The notes beneath the pieces are model-generated. The model made no database searches. It had not been told where the DNA came from and worked only from the letters and a program-made list of their open reading frames with translations. From the NCBI GenBank assembly GCA_047345645.1, contig JBLEFH010000002.1: a stretch of 64,000 nucleotides of DNA; one strand, 5' to 3'. Positions 1 to 7,947 of the stretch are shown here, one piece after another. The position numbers and the translations under genes are program-made. Source of the DNA: JBLEFH01 sp047345645. GTDB taxonomy: Bacteria; Pseudomonadota; Alphaproteobacteria; Rhodobacterales; Rhodobacteraceae. Position 1 is the first letter of the stretch, and each line of letters opens with the position of its first letter.

Positions 1-482
1 TCGACGGCTTCGCCTTCGCCGCCGAGGCGCTGGTCGGCTATGCCCTCGGCGCGCGGTCCCGCGGCGGATTGCAGCGCGCCGCGATCCTGACCAGCCAATG
101 GGGGCTGCTCCTTTGCGCGGTGATGAGCCTCGTCTTTCTACTTATCGGCGGGCGGATCGTGGAGGTGATGACCACGGCGGAAGACGTGCGCGCAGCGGCC
201 AAGGGGCTGCTCCCCTATATCATTCTCGCGCCGCTGATCGGCTTGCCGGGATGGATGTTGGACGGGATTTTCATCGGCGCGACCCGGACGGGTGACATGC
301 GCCGCGCGATGATCGAGGCCACAGGTGCCTATGCGGTCGCGCTCGTCCTGCTGCCGCTTGCCTTCGGCAATCACGGGCTTTGGCTGGCATTTTTGTTCTT
401 CTACATCACCCGCGCGCTGACGCTCTGGCGGCGTTATCCGGCCATCGAGGCCCAAGCTTCCCGCTCGACGCCGACCGCCTGA
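1..482 (+). CDS. MATE family efflux transporter, C-terminal part (5' end outside window)
   Basis: The frame is open from the first bases (reading from base 3), so only about the last 159 residues are visible. They begin with a MATE-type motif (DGFAFAAEALVGYALGAR) and hold roughly four hydrophobic segments, ending in a short polar tail. MATE proteins are inner-membrane multidrug or toxin antiporters driven by Na+ or H+; the substrate cannot be told. The 3' end overlaps the convergent pyrD coding region by 49 bases, and both C termini look normal for their families. Family assignment is firm; the exact subfamily (DinF/NorM) is not. Confidence 0.85.
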   Translation, partial: DGFAFAAEALVGYALGARSRGGLQRAAILTSQWGLLLCAVMSLVFLLIGGRIVEVMTTAEDVRAAAKGLLPYIILAPLIGLPGWMLDGIFIGATRTGDMRRAMIEATGAYAVALVLLPLAFGNHGLWLAFLFFYITRALTLWRRYPAIEAQASRSTPTA

Positions 483-1504
483 TCGACCCGCTCATAGCCA
501 TCTTCGGCGAGCAATTTGTCGAGGCCCGAGAGAATATCGCTGACCAGAGATAGCCCGTGATAAACAAGCGCCGTGTAAAGCTGCACAGCGCTCGCGCCCG
601 CCTTGATCTTGGCATAAGCGTCCTCGGCGGAGGCGATCCCGCCCACACCGATCAGCGGGATCGCATCGCCGGTTTCCACCGCCAGCCGCGCCAGAACGCG
701 GGTCGAGGGCTGGAAGAGCGGCACCCCGGAGAGCCCGCCCGCCTGATCGCGGTTCTTATCGGTCAGCCCGTCGCGGGAGAGGGTGGTGTTCGTCGCGATG
801 ATCCCGTCAATCCCGACCTCCTGCGCGACCCGCGCAACATCGGCAATATCGGCGTCAGAGAGATCCGGCGCGATTTTCACGAAAAGCGGGATCTTCCGAG
901 TCAGCCCGTCGCGGACGTCGCGGGTCTGCGCAAGTAGCCCGCGCAGCGCGTCCGCCCCTTGCAGATCGCGCAGCTTTTCGGTGTTGGGGGAGGAGACATT
1001 CACAGTCGCGAAATCCAGAAACGGCCCGCAACGCGCCAGCACTTTGCCGAAATCTGCGGCCCGGTCGGCGCTGTCCTTGTTCGCCCCAAGATTGAGCCCG
1101 ATTACGCCCTGTTTCTGGCGTGCGGCGAGGCGGGCGGCGACCGCTTCCATTCCGTCATTGTTAAAGCCAAACCGATTGATGACGGCGCTGTCGCGCATCA
1201 GGCGGAACAGGCGCGGCTTGGGGTTGCCCGGCTGCGGGCGCGGCGTCACGGCGCCAAGCTCGACAAAGCCGAAGCCCGCATTCAGCGCCTCATCCGGCAC
1301 CTCGGCGTTTTTGTCGAACCCCGCGGCCACCCCAAGCGGATTGGGAAGCGACAACCCGGCGAGCTCCGTGCGCAGGCGCAGGCTCTCCACCGGCTTGCCC
1401 ATGGGCGCGACGCCGTATTTCAGCGCATGGATCGCGGCGCGGTGCATCTTCTCCGGGTCGAGCCGGTGCATGGCAGAGAGACCAACCCGCTCGATGAGTT
1501 TCAC
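434..1504 (-). CDS. pyrD: Dihydroorotate dehydrogenase (quinone), class 2
   Basis: Fourth step of de novo pyrimidine synthesis: FMN-dependent oxidation of dihydroorotate to orotate with electrons passed to membrane quinone. The 356-residue length and the N-terminal helical extension (residues 1-45) are those of class 2 enzymes. The active-site loop NVSSPNT (169-175) carries the class 2 catalytic serine, and the phosphate-binding region IGVGGIASAEDAY starts near 285. Its start codon overlaps the stop of the upstream DUF952 gene by 4 bases (ATGA), so the two are co-translated. The 3' end runs 49 bases into the MATE gene on the other strand. Confidence 0.97.
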   Translation of the reverse strand: MKLIERVGLSAMHRLDPEKMHRAAIHALKYGVAPMGKPVESLRLRTELAGLSLPNPLGVAAGFDKNAEVPDEALNAGFGFVELGAVTPRPQPGNPKPRLFRLMRDSAVINRFGFNNDGMEAVAARLAARQKQGVIGLNLGANKDSADRAADFGKVLARCGPFLDFATVNVSSPNTEKLRDLQGADALRGLLAQTRDVRDGLTRKIPLFVKIAPDLSDADIADVARVAQEVGIDGIIATNTTLSRDGLTDKNRDQAGGLSGVPLFQPSTRVLARLAVETGDAIPLIGVGGIASAEDAYAKIKAGASAVQLYTALVYHGLSLVSDILSGLDKLLAEDGYERVDQAVGVEREAWASMAG

Positions 1505-1842
1505 CGCACATCCTCCTCAAAGAAATAGCGCCCGCCGCGCCGTTTCAGCTCCTCGGAACTGCTCACGTCGCGCATGTGAATCCGCCGGTAAAGATGCGGA
1601 AACAGCGCACCGCCGCGCGATTCCTCCCAGCGAAGATCCTCGCCAAGCTGCGCCACATCGCAGACGACGAGCCACAATCCTTCTTCCCCTGCAAAATGCT
1701 TCTCGACCGTGCCGCGCAGTTGCGCGCCCGTGGAGAAGTGGATGAAGCCGTCACGAATGTCATCCGGCGAGCCGGACGTGCTCCCGGACGCCTTGAAATA
1801 GGCCCATTCATCGGCGCGGAAAACTTTAAAGATGCGCTGCAT
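1501..1842 (-). CDS. DUF952 domain protein
   Basis: A 113-residue soluble protein beginning MQRIFKVFRADEW, with the DUF952 pattern (DGFIHFSTGAQLRGTVEKHF and LFPHLYRRI). The frame is open 13 codons further upstream, but this Met aligns with the usual family start. Function is unknown; the fold is related to glutathione-S-transferase-like or ADP-ribosyltransferase-like small domains in some descriptions, which I cannot test here. It is translationally coupled to pyrD through a 4-base overlap, and pairing of DUF952 with pyrD is seen in Rhodobacterales. Confidence 0.85.
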   Translation of the reverse strand: MQRIFKVFRADEWAYFKASGSTSGSPDDIRDGFIHFSTGAQLRGTVEKHFAGEEGLWLVVCDVAQLGEDLRWEESRGGALFPHLYRRIHMRDVSSSEELKRRGGRYFFEEDVR

Positions 1843-1988
1843 AATCCCGGTGTTGCGCTTGCATGAAAGAAAGTCAAGCAAGCGCGAGGAACGTTCCGAA
1901 ACTCTTGAAGAAACTTGCCAGCGCGGGCGCTTATCTGCCTAAACTTGGGCATATTGCGGAATCAGTGCCGCATGACAGGGAGTATCTT

Positions 1989-3743
1989 ATGAAGAGTTTC
2001 AGCTTAGCCGCCTCCGTTTTGGCCCTTTCGGCGGGAATCGCCGCGGCCGAGACGCAGATCACCATTCTGCACACCAACGACTTTCACGCGCGCTTCGAGG
2101 CGATCAACAAATACGACTCGACCTGCGATGATGAAACGCAGGAAGCGGGCGAATGTCTCGGCGGCACGGCGCGGCTTGTGACCGCGATTGCCGAGGCCAA
2201 GGAGCGCAACCCGAGCGCCTTCCTCTTTGATGGCGGCGACCAGTTCCAGGGCACGCTGTTCTACACGCAATATAAGGGCGAAATGGCCGCCGAGATGATG
2301 AACAAGCTCGGCTATGACGCGATGACCGTGGGCAACCATGAATTCGACGATGGCCCCGAAGTGCTGGCGGGCTTTGTCGATGCGGTCGATTTCCCTGTGC
2401 TGATGTCGAATGCGGACCTCTCGGGCGAGGATCTGCTCAAAGACAAGATCGCCAAATCCACCGTGATCGAGCGCGATGGCGAGAAATTCGGGATCATCGG
2501 GCTGACCCCGCAGGACACAGATGAACTTGCCAGCCCCGGTGAGAATGTGATCTTCACTGCGCCCGAGGATGGCGTTGCCGCAGAGATTGCCAAGCTGGAA
2601 GAAGAGGGCGTGAACAAGATCATCGTCCTGTCGCATTCCGGCTATGAGGTCGATATGCGCGTCGCCGAAGCGGTGGACGGGATCGACGTGATCGTCGGTG
2701 GTCACTCGAACACGTATCTGTCGAACGAGGACAGCGATGCGGCGGGCCCATATCCCACCATGGTCGGCGATACGGCGATCGTGCAGGCTTATGCCTACGG
2801 CAAATTCCTGGGCGAGTTGAACGTGACCTTTGACGACAACGGCGTCGTCACCGAGGCCAGCGGCGCGCCGATCCTGATGGACAACAGCGTGGCCGAGGAT
2901 GAAGAGACCCTCTCGCGCATTTCCGAGCTGGCCGCGCCGCTCGACGAGATCCGCAACGAGATCGTCGCCGAAGCCGCCGAACCGATCATCGGTGACCGTG
3001 AAGTGTGCCGGATGCAGGAATGCGGCATGGGCAACCTCGTGGCCGATGCGACGCTGGAGCGGGTGCGCGATCAAGGCATCCAGATCGCGATCCAGAACAG
3101 CGGCGGTTTGCGCGCCTCGATTGACGCGGGCGAAGTCACCATGGGCGAAGTGCTGACCGTGCTGCCCTTCCAGAACGTGATCGCGACCTTCCAGCTTTCG
3201 GGCGAACAGGTGCTTGAGGCGCTGGAAAACGGTGTGAGCCAGATGGAAGAGCAGGCTGGGCGCTTCCCGCAAGTGGCGGGGATGAAGTTCACCGTCGATC
3301 CCGCGGCGGAAGCCGGGTCGCGCATTTCCGAGGTGATGGTTGAGGATGGCGACGGCTGGGTCGAGCTTGATCCGGCGGGAACTTACGGCGTTGTCGCCAA
3401 CAACTATCTGCGGACCGGCGGCGACGGCTATGCGGTCTTCACCCAGGCCGAAAACGCCTATGATTTCGGCCCGAACCTCGAAGATGTGGTTGCCGAATTC
3501 CTGGCCGACAACACGCCGTATCAGCCCTACACCGATGGCCGGATCACCGTTCTGGCGAGCGCCGATGCAGGTGACGCAGCGGCTGAAGAGGGCGCGTCGG
3601 ATGCGGCTGAAGGTGAAGCTGCTGCGGAAACCGAGGCGGCTGCTGAAGGTGAAGCGGAAGCGAGCGCCGAAGGCGACGCGGCTGCGGAAGCTGAGGGCGA
3701 TGCCGAGACTGGCGAAGCCGAGACGGAAGCGGCAACGCAGTAA
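1989..3743 (+). CDS. Secreted 5'-nucleotidase / UshA-type metallophosphatase with acidic tail
   Basis: 584 residues. The open frame extends upstream, but ATG 1989 has an AGGGAG ribosome site six bases before it and starts a clear signal peptide (1-20, ending AAA before ETQITILHTND). Metal-site motifs of the calcineurin-like phosphoesterase domain are visible: TNDFH (29-33), DGGDQ (81-85), GNHEFD (115-120), SHSG (215-218) and GGHSN (237-241). The C-terminal 5'-nucleotidase domain follows, including a substrate-binding LRTGGDGY motif. It probably releases phosphate and nucleosides from nucleotides in the periplasm. The last 62 residues are almost purely Ala/Glu/Gly/Asp, an imperfect repeat tail outside the catalytic domains. 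Confidence 0.92.
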   Translation: MKSFSLAASVLALSAGIAAAETQITILHTNDFHARFEAINKYDSTCDDETQEAGECLGGTARLVTAIAEAKERNPSAFLFDGGDQFQGTLFYTQYKGEMAAEMMNKLGYDAMTVGNHEFDDGPEVLAGFVDAVDFPVLMSNADLSGEDLLKDKIAKSTVIERDGEKFGIIGLTPQDTDELASPGENVIFTAPEDGVAAEIAKLEEEGVNKIIVLSHSGYEVDMRVAEAVDGIDVIVGGHSNTYLSNEDSDAAGPYPTMVGDTAIVQAYAYGKFLGELNVTFDDNGVVTEASGAPILMDNSVAEDEETLSRISELAAPLDEIRNEIVAEAAEPIIGDREVCRMQECGMGNLVADATLERVRDQGIQIAIQNSGGLRASIDAGEVTMGEVLTVLPFQNVIATFQLSGEQVLEALENGVSQMEEQAGRFPQVAGMKFTVDPAAEAGSRISEVMVEDGDGWVELDPAGTYGVVANNYLRTGGDGYAVFTQAENAYDFGPNLEDVVAEFLADNTPYQPYTDGRITVLASADAGDAAAEEGASDAAEGEAAAETEAAAEGEAEASAEGDAAAEAEGDAETGEAETEAATQ

Positions 3744-3761
3744 GCCGCGACCCGAAAAAAC

Positions 3762-3793
3762 AAAGCTCTCGCAGGAGATTGCGGGGGCTTTTT
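3762..3793 (+). terminator. Rho-independent terminator after the 5'-nucleotidase gene
   Basis: A 12-bp stem with two G-U pairs (AAAGCTCTCGCA at 3762-3773 and TGCGGGGGCTTT at 3780-3791) and a 6-base loop, followed by T residues. It lies 18 bases after the nucleotidase stop. The A-rich left flank could let it work for the minus-strand MBL gene as well. Confidence 0.8.
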
Positions 3794-3806
3794 CATGTCC
3801 GGGCCG

Positions 3807-4655
3807 CTAGAGGTTCTCCCAGCTAAACGCATCGCCATCCTCGGCCACGCGCCCGATGGACGGTAGCGCGAAATGGCTGCCGACGACCACGCGCTGCGCC
3901 TCCGCCGAGCTTGCCAAAAGCGTGCGGCGGGAGGTCACGGCCTCCTCCGGGTCGGCGTCGAATTTGAAATGCCAGTCCGGGTGCTGACACTGCGCCGCCA
4001 TGTGGATCGCATCGCCCGTAATCACCGCCTCGCGCCCGCCGCTGGTGATCAGCACCGAGACATGGCCGGGCGTGTGGCCCGGCGTCGGCATCAGAGTCAC
4101 GTGATCGCCAAGCGGGTGTTCCCGCTCCACAAATTCCGCCTGACCCGCCGCGATGACCGGCAAAACGCTTTCCGTGTAGCGCAGGTCATCGGCGGATTTG
4201 AGCGCGGCCTCATCGGCTTTCGGCAGAATGTAGCGCGCCTTCGGGAAGGTCGGCACCCAGCGGCCATCCACAAGCTGCGTGTTCCAGCCGATATGGTCGG
4301 CGTGCAGATGGGTGCAAAGGACATAATCCACATCCTCGGGCGCGACATCCGCCGCTTTCAGCGCGGCCATGAAACGGCCAGAGTCGCGCTGATGCCAGAT
4401 CGCCTTTTTCGGGTGAGTCTTGTGATTGCCGACGCAGCTATCGACGAGGATCACATGGGACGGCGTTTTCAGCAAGAACCCTTGAAACGGAAAGATCAGC
4501 TTGCCGCTCGCGGCATCATAGGTGCCGGGGGCGTGGCGCTCGATGATCTCGGTGACATCTGGGCCCACCGTCGGGAACAGCTCTTCGGGCGGCATGAAGG
4601 GGGCGAGCAAGTCCAGCACCCGCCAGATTTCCACATCACCGATTTTATACAGCAT
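3807..4655 (-). CDS. MBL-fold metallo-hydrolase
   Basis: 282 residues with the full metallo-beta-lactamase signature: THLHADH (115-121), a following His in TPGHTPGH (about 191-198) and an Asp in ITGDAIH. No signal peptide, so it is cytoplasmic. The sequence resembles the lactonase/hydrolase branch (AHL-lactonase-like, often annotated quorum-quenching lactonase), but substrate cannot be read from the sequence. It is 19 bases downstream of the zinc-ribbon gene and could be the last gene of that operon. Confidence 0.88.
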   Translation of the reverse strand: MLYKIGDVEIWRVLDLLAPFMPPEELFPTVGPDVTEIIERHAPGTYDAASGKLIFPFQGFLLKTPSHVILVDSCVGNHKTHPKKAIWHQRDSGRFMAALKAADVAPEDVDYVLCTHLHADHIGWNTQLVDGRWVPTFPKARYILPKADEAALKSADDLRYTESVLPVIAAGQAEFVEREHPLGDHVTLMPTPGHTPGHVSVLITSGGREAVITGDAIHMAAQCQHPDWHFKFDADPEEAVTSRRTLLASSAEAQRVVVGSHFALPSIGRVAEDGDAFSWENL

Positions 4656-4674
4656 CGCCAGCCTCCTGCGCCGA

Positions 4675-5865
4675 TCAGTTCACGTAAATTCCGCCGCCCC
4701 CGATATTGATGGAGCCGCCTTCCATCCCCGCCAGAACGAAGCCGACAATCGCGGCGACGATCAGCCCGAGGATCACCGCGAAGGCGATTTTCCACTTCGA
4801 ATAGGGGCGCTCGCCCTCGACCTGACCCGTGCGGCCATTGATGACGAAACGGTAGCTTTGCCCGCGATATTTATACGCCGCCATCCAGACCGGGAGCAGG
4901 ATATGCTTGAAGGTCACGTTGGAAATATCTGTATCGAGGGCAGAAATCTGCTGTTGGTCGCCGCCGATATCGAATTTTACATCGCGGCGGATCGTGCGGT
5001 CCATGATCTGGCGCGCCTCGGTGAATCCGTCCTTGAGGGCGACCGTGTAGGCCTCCGCCCGAAAGCCCGCGAGATATTCGGGGCGGTAGGGCTCCAGCGC
5101 GGGCAGATCCCATGGTTGCAGCGCATCGGTATATTTCTTCGGCAGGCTGGTCGCGCCGAGGACCAGCACATCGTCGAAATTCCGCGCGACGCGCCCGCTC
5201 ACCGGGGTCCAGCGGATTTTCGGCACCTGCTGCATCCGCGTCTGCGGCTTGCCATCCACCATCACCGTGACCCGCTGCGTTTCGTAATACACATCACCGC
5301 GCTGGCCGCGATAGCGCGAACGGGTGGCGGCATCATAGGTCCAGTAGGGGACGTAAATGCCGTTCATTTTCCGCCCCTTGCGGGCGTATTCCTTGAGGCC
5401 ATTGGGGGCAAACCAGAGTGAGCCAAGCCAGTTGTTCAGCCGCTCATGCGCCTCTTTCTCGGGGATGCCGAAGGGCAGCACGCCCTTGGGTTTGATCTGC
5501 CGATGGGTGCCGGTGTCCACGACCACCGGGGTCGCGCAGAAGGGGCAGTCTTTCGAGTGGATATCGGGCTGAAACTCCACCGTCGCGCCGCAATTGGGGC
5601 ATTGCGAGGTGCGGATGTCCTCCATCTCGGCGGGGGCGAGTTCGTTGTCGAGCCCTTCCTGAATGGGGATTTCGGCCAGCTCCGCACCGTTCCAGAAACC
5701 CTCGCTCGCGCCGATCTGCCGGGTCGCGCCGCAATGGTCGCAGGCGAGCAGCCCGCTCTCCGGCGCAAAGCGCATGTCGGAGCCGCATTGATGGCAGGGG
5801 AAGCGGTGATCGTTGATCTCCACTTCCGCTTGTTTCCCAATAATATCCGGGTTGAACTCCGCCAT
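4675..5865 (-). CDS. Membrane-anchored double zinc-ribbon protein (TFIIB-type / YdjG-like)
   Basis: 396 residues. Two zinc ribbons are near the N terminus: C24-C27/C42-C45 (CHQCG, CDHCG) and C89-C92/C107-C110 (CPNCG, CPFC). A long central domain rich in Tyr/Trp/Arg follows, then one TM helix (about 358-382) and a short Gly-rich end. Databases often mislabel such proteins as primosomal protein N' or helicase, but no helicase motifs are present. In Bacillus subtilis a similar zinc-ribbon protein (YdjG) and an SPFH protein (YdjI) act with PspA in envelope stress; here the SPFH gene is 18 bases upstream, which supports a similar membrane role. Molecular function is unproven. Confidence 0.8.
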   Translation of the reverse strand: MAEFNPDIIGKQAEVEINDHRFPCHQCGSDMRFAPESGLLACDHCGATRQIGASEGFWNGAELAEIPIQEGLDNELAPAEMEDIRTSQCPNCGATVEFQPDIHSKDCPFCATPVVVDTGTHRQIKPKGVLPFGIPEKEAHERLNNWLGSLWFAPNGLKEYARKGRKMNGIYVPYWTYDAATRSRYRGQRGDVYYETQRVTVMVDGKPQTRMQQVPKIRWTPVSGRVARNFDDVLVLGATSLPKKYTDALQPWDLPALEPYRPEYLAGFRAEAYTVALKDGFTEARQIMDRTIRRDVKFDIGGDQQQISALDTDISNVTFKHILLPVWMAAYKYRGQSYRFVINGRTGQVEGERPYSKWKIAFAVILGLIVAAIVGFVLAGMEGGSINIGGGGIYVN

Positions 5866-5883
5866 GCGCGCGGTCCGCGCCGC

Positions 5884-6999
5884 TTACGCGCCGGGCGGGG
5901 GCGGCGGAAGGATGGTGAAAAGCTGCGCCAGCTCGTCGACCTCATCCGCTTTGGTCCAGCCATCCTGGCCGGGCGTCCAGACCAGCGTCTCGCGGCTCAG
6001 TCCGCCATCCTTCGCCATGCGGCCAAGCTCGGCTTTGTTATAGGGGCCGGTCGCCTCGCCATCCTTGGCGACATGCCAGACCTTCTCACTCGGAAGGGGC
6101 GGCGGCGTTGGCGCGCTTGCGGGCGCTTGGCCCCAAGGGCCGCGCTGTATTCCGGCACCGGCGCCCATGGCCATACCGATCCCGGCGCCGAGACCCGCGC
6201 CCATGCCGGCACCCGCGCCGCCCGGATTGCGGGCCGCTTCGGTCATCGCTTCGGCCGCGCTATATTGGGTGAAGCGGCCAAGATCCCCGGCGAGACCCGC
6301 CGAAGTGCGCTTGTCGAGCGCTTCTTCAACCGCGTCGGGCAAGCTGATGTTCTCAATGTAGAATTCCGGCATCTCCAGCCCGTATTCGGCAATGAGCGGC
6401 TTGATCTTCGCGGCGACCAGCTTGGCGAGATCCTGCGTGTTCGCCGCCATGTCGAGAACCGGAATCCCGCTCTCCGCAATCGCCTGACTGAAATGGGAGA
6501 CGATGATGTTGCGGATCTGGTAATGGATCTCGTCGGTGGTGAACTCGCCATCCGTGCCGACGATCTCTTGCAGGAATTTGCCGGGATCGCTGACGCGGAT
6601 CGTGTAGGTGCCATAGGCGCGCAGACGCACCGGGCCGAATTCCGGGTCGCGGCAGATGATTGGGTTCTTGGTGCCCCATTTCAGGTCCTGAATCCGCGTC
6701 GTGTTGACGAAATAGATCTCGGATTTGAACGGGCTGTTGAAGCCGTGATGCCAGTTTTGCAGCGTCGTCAGGATCGGCAGGTTGTTGGTTTCGAGCATGT
6801 AAAGGCCGGGGCGGAACACATCCGCAAGCTGGCCCTCATGGATGAAGACCGCCGCCTGACCTTCGCGCACGGTCAGCTTTGCGCCATATTTGATGGCGTG
6901 GCCTTCGCGCTCGAAACGGTAGACGATGGTGTCGCGGTCATCCTGCGTGTGGTGGATGACGTCGATGGCTTCCCCGCGGAGGAAATCGAAAATAGGCAT
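5884..6999 (-). CDS. SPFH domain protein (virion-core-like / YdjI type) with C-terminal GYF_2 domain
   Basis: 371 residues. An SPFH/band-7-like domain occupies about 30-240. It is followed by a Gly/Ala/Met-rich low-complexity stretch (about 260-290) and a Pro-rich linker. The C terminus carries a GYF_2-type domain (WHVAKDGEATGPYNKAELG, about 305-360), a fold that usually binds proline-rich peptides. No TM helix is evident, so membrane attachment would be peripheral, as in other SPFH proteins that form membrane microdomain scaffolds. The gene lies 3 bases after the DUF2927 gene and 18 before the zinc-ribbon gene; this tight spacing marks one operon. Confidence 0.88.
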   Translation of the reverse strand: MPIFDFLRGEAIDVIHHTQDDRDTIVYRFEREGHAIKYGAKLTVREGQAAVFIHEGQLADVFRPGLYMLETNNLPILTTLQNWHHGFNSPFKSEIYFVNTTRIQDLKWGTKNPIICRDPEFGPVRLRAYGTYTIRVSDPGKFLQEIVGTDGEFTTDEIHYQIRNIIVSHFSQAIAESGIPVLDMAANTQDLAKLVAAKIKPLIAEYGLEMPEFYIENISLPDAVEEALDKRTSAGLAGDLGRFTQYSAAEAMTEAARNPGGAGAGMGAGLGAGIGMAMGAGAGIQRGPWGQAPASAPTPPPLPSEKVWHVAKDGEATGPYNKAELGRMAKDGGLSRETLVWTPGQDGWTKADEVDELAQLFTILPPPPPGA

Positions 7000-7002
7000 G
7001 GG

Positions 7003-7896
7003 TTACGGGCCTCCTTGTTGCACAAATGCCAGTGCATCCGCCGCGAGTTGGGGGAGCATTGGCGTCGCCTCTTCGAGCGACATACCCGGACGCAGCCGCT
7101 CGTCGTAAAGCATACGGAGCAGCGCCGCGTCATGGGCGGTAATCAGCGCGAATTCCTCGTCATCATTGAAGATCGAGGGCCGCGCGAGGAAACTGTCATT
7201 GAGAAGCCCGAGGGCCTGCGCCAGTTCCTCATGGATGCAGCTTTCCCGCAAGGCGGGGGTCTGCGCATCGTTGATGATGATGAGGGCAAAGGCGATGGAG
7301 CTTGGCGATTGCACCGTGCCCGCAAAGCTGCCCATGCAGAGGATCGACGGATCGGGATTGCGGAACTGGTTCAGCGTCGCCTTGGAGAGCGGCGTGTCGG
7401 CTTCCTCGATCCGGTCAGCGGCGAGGCGGCCGGACTCCGTGTCGAAGAAAGTCACGCGCATATTCGCATCCTCGGGATCATCCACGAGGCTGATGTCATG
7501 CCCGGTGATGTTGCGCAGGCGGCGGGCCATCACGGCGACGGCCTTGCGGTCCCGGTTGACCTGCCCGACGCTCGCGCCGATGGAGTGATGCACGCCGATC
7601 CGCACCGGGTCTTGCCAGCGTTGGAGCCCAACCTGCTTCTCGCGCTGCACGAAGCGCCCGGCCCGCTCATCCATCTCGCTGTAGAAGGCGATGCGCTTGA
7701 AATTCTCAATCAGATCATTGGTGTTGAACCGCGCGTCCCGCGGCCAATATTCCCGGCGCATCCCGCCATTGGCGCGGATCTGCGTTTCGACCTGCATGTA
7801 ATAATCCGAAAGCGCGGCGTCCTGATCCTCCGGCAACGGCGCATCGGGCGTGCAGGCGGCGAGGGCAATAAGGGCGGCGAGGACGCGTGCTTTCAT
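7003..7896 (-). CDS. DUF2927 lipoprotein
   Basis: 297 residues with a lipoprotein signal (MKARVLAALIALAAC, Cys15 as lipidation site), so probably anchored to the outer membrane or periplasmic face. The DUF2927 core ends with IHEELAQALGLLND (221-234), which resembles a metzincin HExxHxxGxxH site with its His ligands replaced (see findings), and a later DAALLRMLYD segment like that after metzincin sites. Function is unknown. It sits between telA (51-base gap) and the SPFH gene (3-base gap), tying a periplasmic component to an otherwise cytoplasmic membrane-stress operon. Confidence 0.85.
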   Translation of the reverse strand: MKARVLAALIALAACTPDAPLPEDQDAALSDYYMQVETQIRANGGMRREYWPRDARFNTNDLIENFKRIAFYSEMDERAGRFVQREKQVGLQRWQDPVRIGVHHSIGASVGQVNRDRKAVAVMARRLRNITGHDISLVDDPEDANMRVTFFDTESGRLAADRIEEADTPLSKATLNQFRNPDPSILCMGSFAGTVQSPSSIAFALIIINDAQTPALRESCIHEELAQALGLLNDSFLARPSIFNDDEEFALITAHDAALLRMLYDERLRPGMSLEEATPMLPQLAADALAFVQQGGP

Positions 7897-7947
7897 CTCG
7901 ATCTTTCATAAGGGGAGGGGAATGTCGCCATCCCCCTCCGATGTGTT

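Noticed and set aside
5446..7911. 821-codon plus-strand frame across the SPFH and DUF2927 genes
   Set aside because: Covers three recognisable minus-strand genes with proper starts and has no domain pattern of its own.
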